Assembly (NCBI GenBank): GCA_002299785.1
Contig: DBNL01000158.1
Coordinates: 1-6,372 of the forward strand
DNA from: Verrucomicrobia bacterium UBA673
Lineage (GTDB): Bacteria > Verrucomicrobiota > Verrucomicrobiia > Limisphaerales > UBA1096
Reading direction: 5' to 3'
DNA length: 6,372 bases
A model generated the notes under the pieces. That model did no database searches, was not told the origin of the DNA, and worked only from the letters and a program-made list of their open reading frames with translations. Positions within the stretch are counted from its first letter, which is position 1; every line of letters begins with the position of its first letter. The translations under genes were made by a program, and so were the position numbers. This document shows positions 6,257 through 6,372 of this stretch, piece by piece.

Positions 6257-6372
6257 ACAAACTCTATACAGCCATCGCTGGAATCATGCTTACTTCCGGA
6301 TTGCAACCACCTGCCCACGGGAAAGAGGCCGAAAAGAACCCCTACCTTGCAATCGCCAAGCGCAACGCCTTT
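6253..6372 (+). CDS. Exported protein of unknown function, N-terminal part (cut by window edge)
   Basis: ATG at 6253 overlaps the sigma factor stop as ATGA, and the frame stays open for 40 codons to the window edge. Residues 1-22 look like a signal peptide (MNKLYTAIAGIMLTSGLQPP), with a probable cut near AHG (21-23). The mature start carries NPYLAIAKRNAF (29-40). An IxxRNxF block close to the N-terminus occurs in small exported verrucomicrobial proteins and recalls the start of the GspC homology region of type II secretion. That similarity is a guess from a few residues. No separate Shine-Dalgarno sequence is visible, so translation probably depends on the upstream gene. It is likely an effector or partner of the sigma/FecR module. 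Confidence 0.7.
   Translation, partial: MNKLYTAIAGIMLTSGLQPPAHGKEAEKNPYLAIAKRNAF

Noticed and set aside
1..6372. CRISPR array, tRNA, rRNA, insertion sequence or transposase
   Set aside because: No regularly spaced repeats, no cloverleaf-like segment, no rRNA core sequence and no transposase motif were seen in either strand.

Overview
The window looks like a chromosomal segment of a bacterium from the PVC superphylum, most likely Verrucomicrobiota. No rRNA or other phylogenetic marker is present, so this rests on four signs. There is a short ECF sigma factor of the Rhodopirellula/Verrucomicrobium type followed by a FecR-like membrane protein. A glucose-1-phosphate adenylyltransferase of the cyanobacterial/plant type is present. 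Secreted beta-propeller proteins sit on both sides, one opening with the WxxxRGPxxxG signature common in planctomycete and verrucomicrobial PQQ-like proteins. Finally, several genes start at GTG or TTG with no Shine-Dalgarno sequence.

The left half (1-3701) is read entirely on the minus strand, in the order sorbosone/glucose dehydrogenase-like secreted protein (2472-3701), glgC (586-1890), PQQ-like propeller protein (1-416, cut by the window edge). The gaps are wide (581 and 169 bases), so these are probably separate transcription units and not one operon. The 581-base gap (1891-2471) holds no intact gene. It contains protein-like pieces in changing frames that look like a decayed gene. The 169-base gap holds a perfect 11-bp AT-rich inverted repeat and a separate 12-bp perfect palindrome.

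The right half (3791-6372) is read on the plus strand and looks like one regulatory operon: ECF sigma factor (3791-4309), single-pass membrane FecR-domain protein with a large beta-rich C-terminal domain (4323-5612), a second and different ECF sigma factor (5609-6256), and the start of an exported protein (6253 onward, cut by the window edge). The last two junctions are 4-base ATGA overlaps, so the last three genes should be translationally coupled. The natural reading is a cell-surface signalling system in which the FecR-like protein holds one or both sigma factors, and the exported protein is either a target or a sensor partner. The FecR-like protein flanked by two unlike sigma factors is the most interesting part of the window.

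A smaller genome-scale signal is the repeated 8-bp palindrome TTGGCCAA (at least five copies in 6.4 kb, both inside and outside genes).
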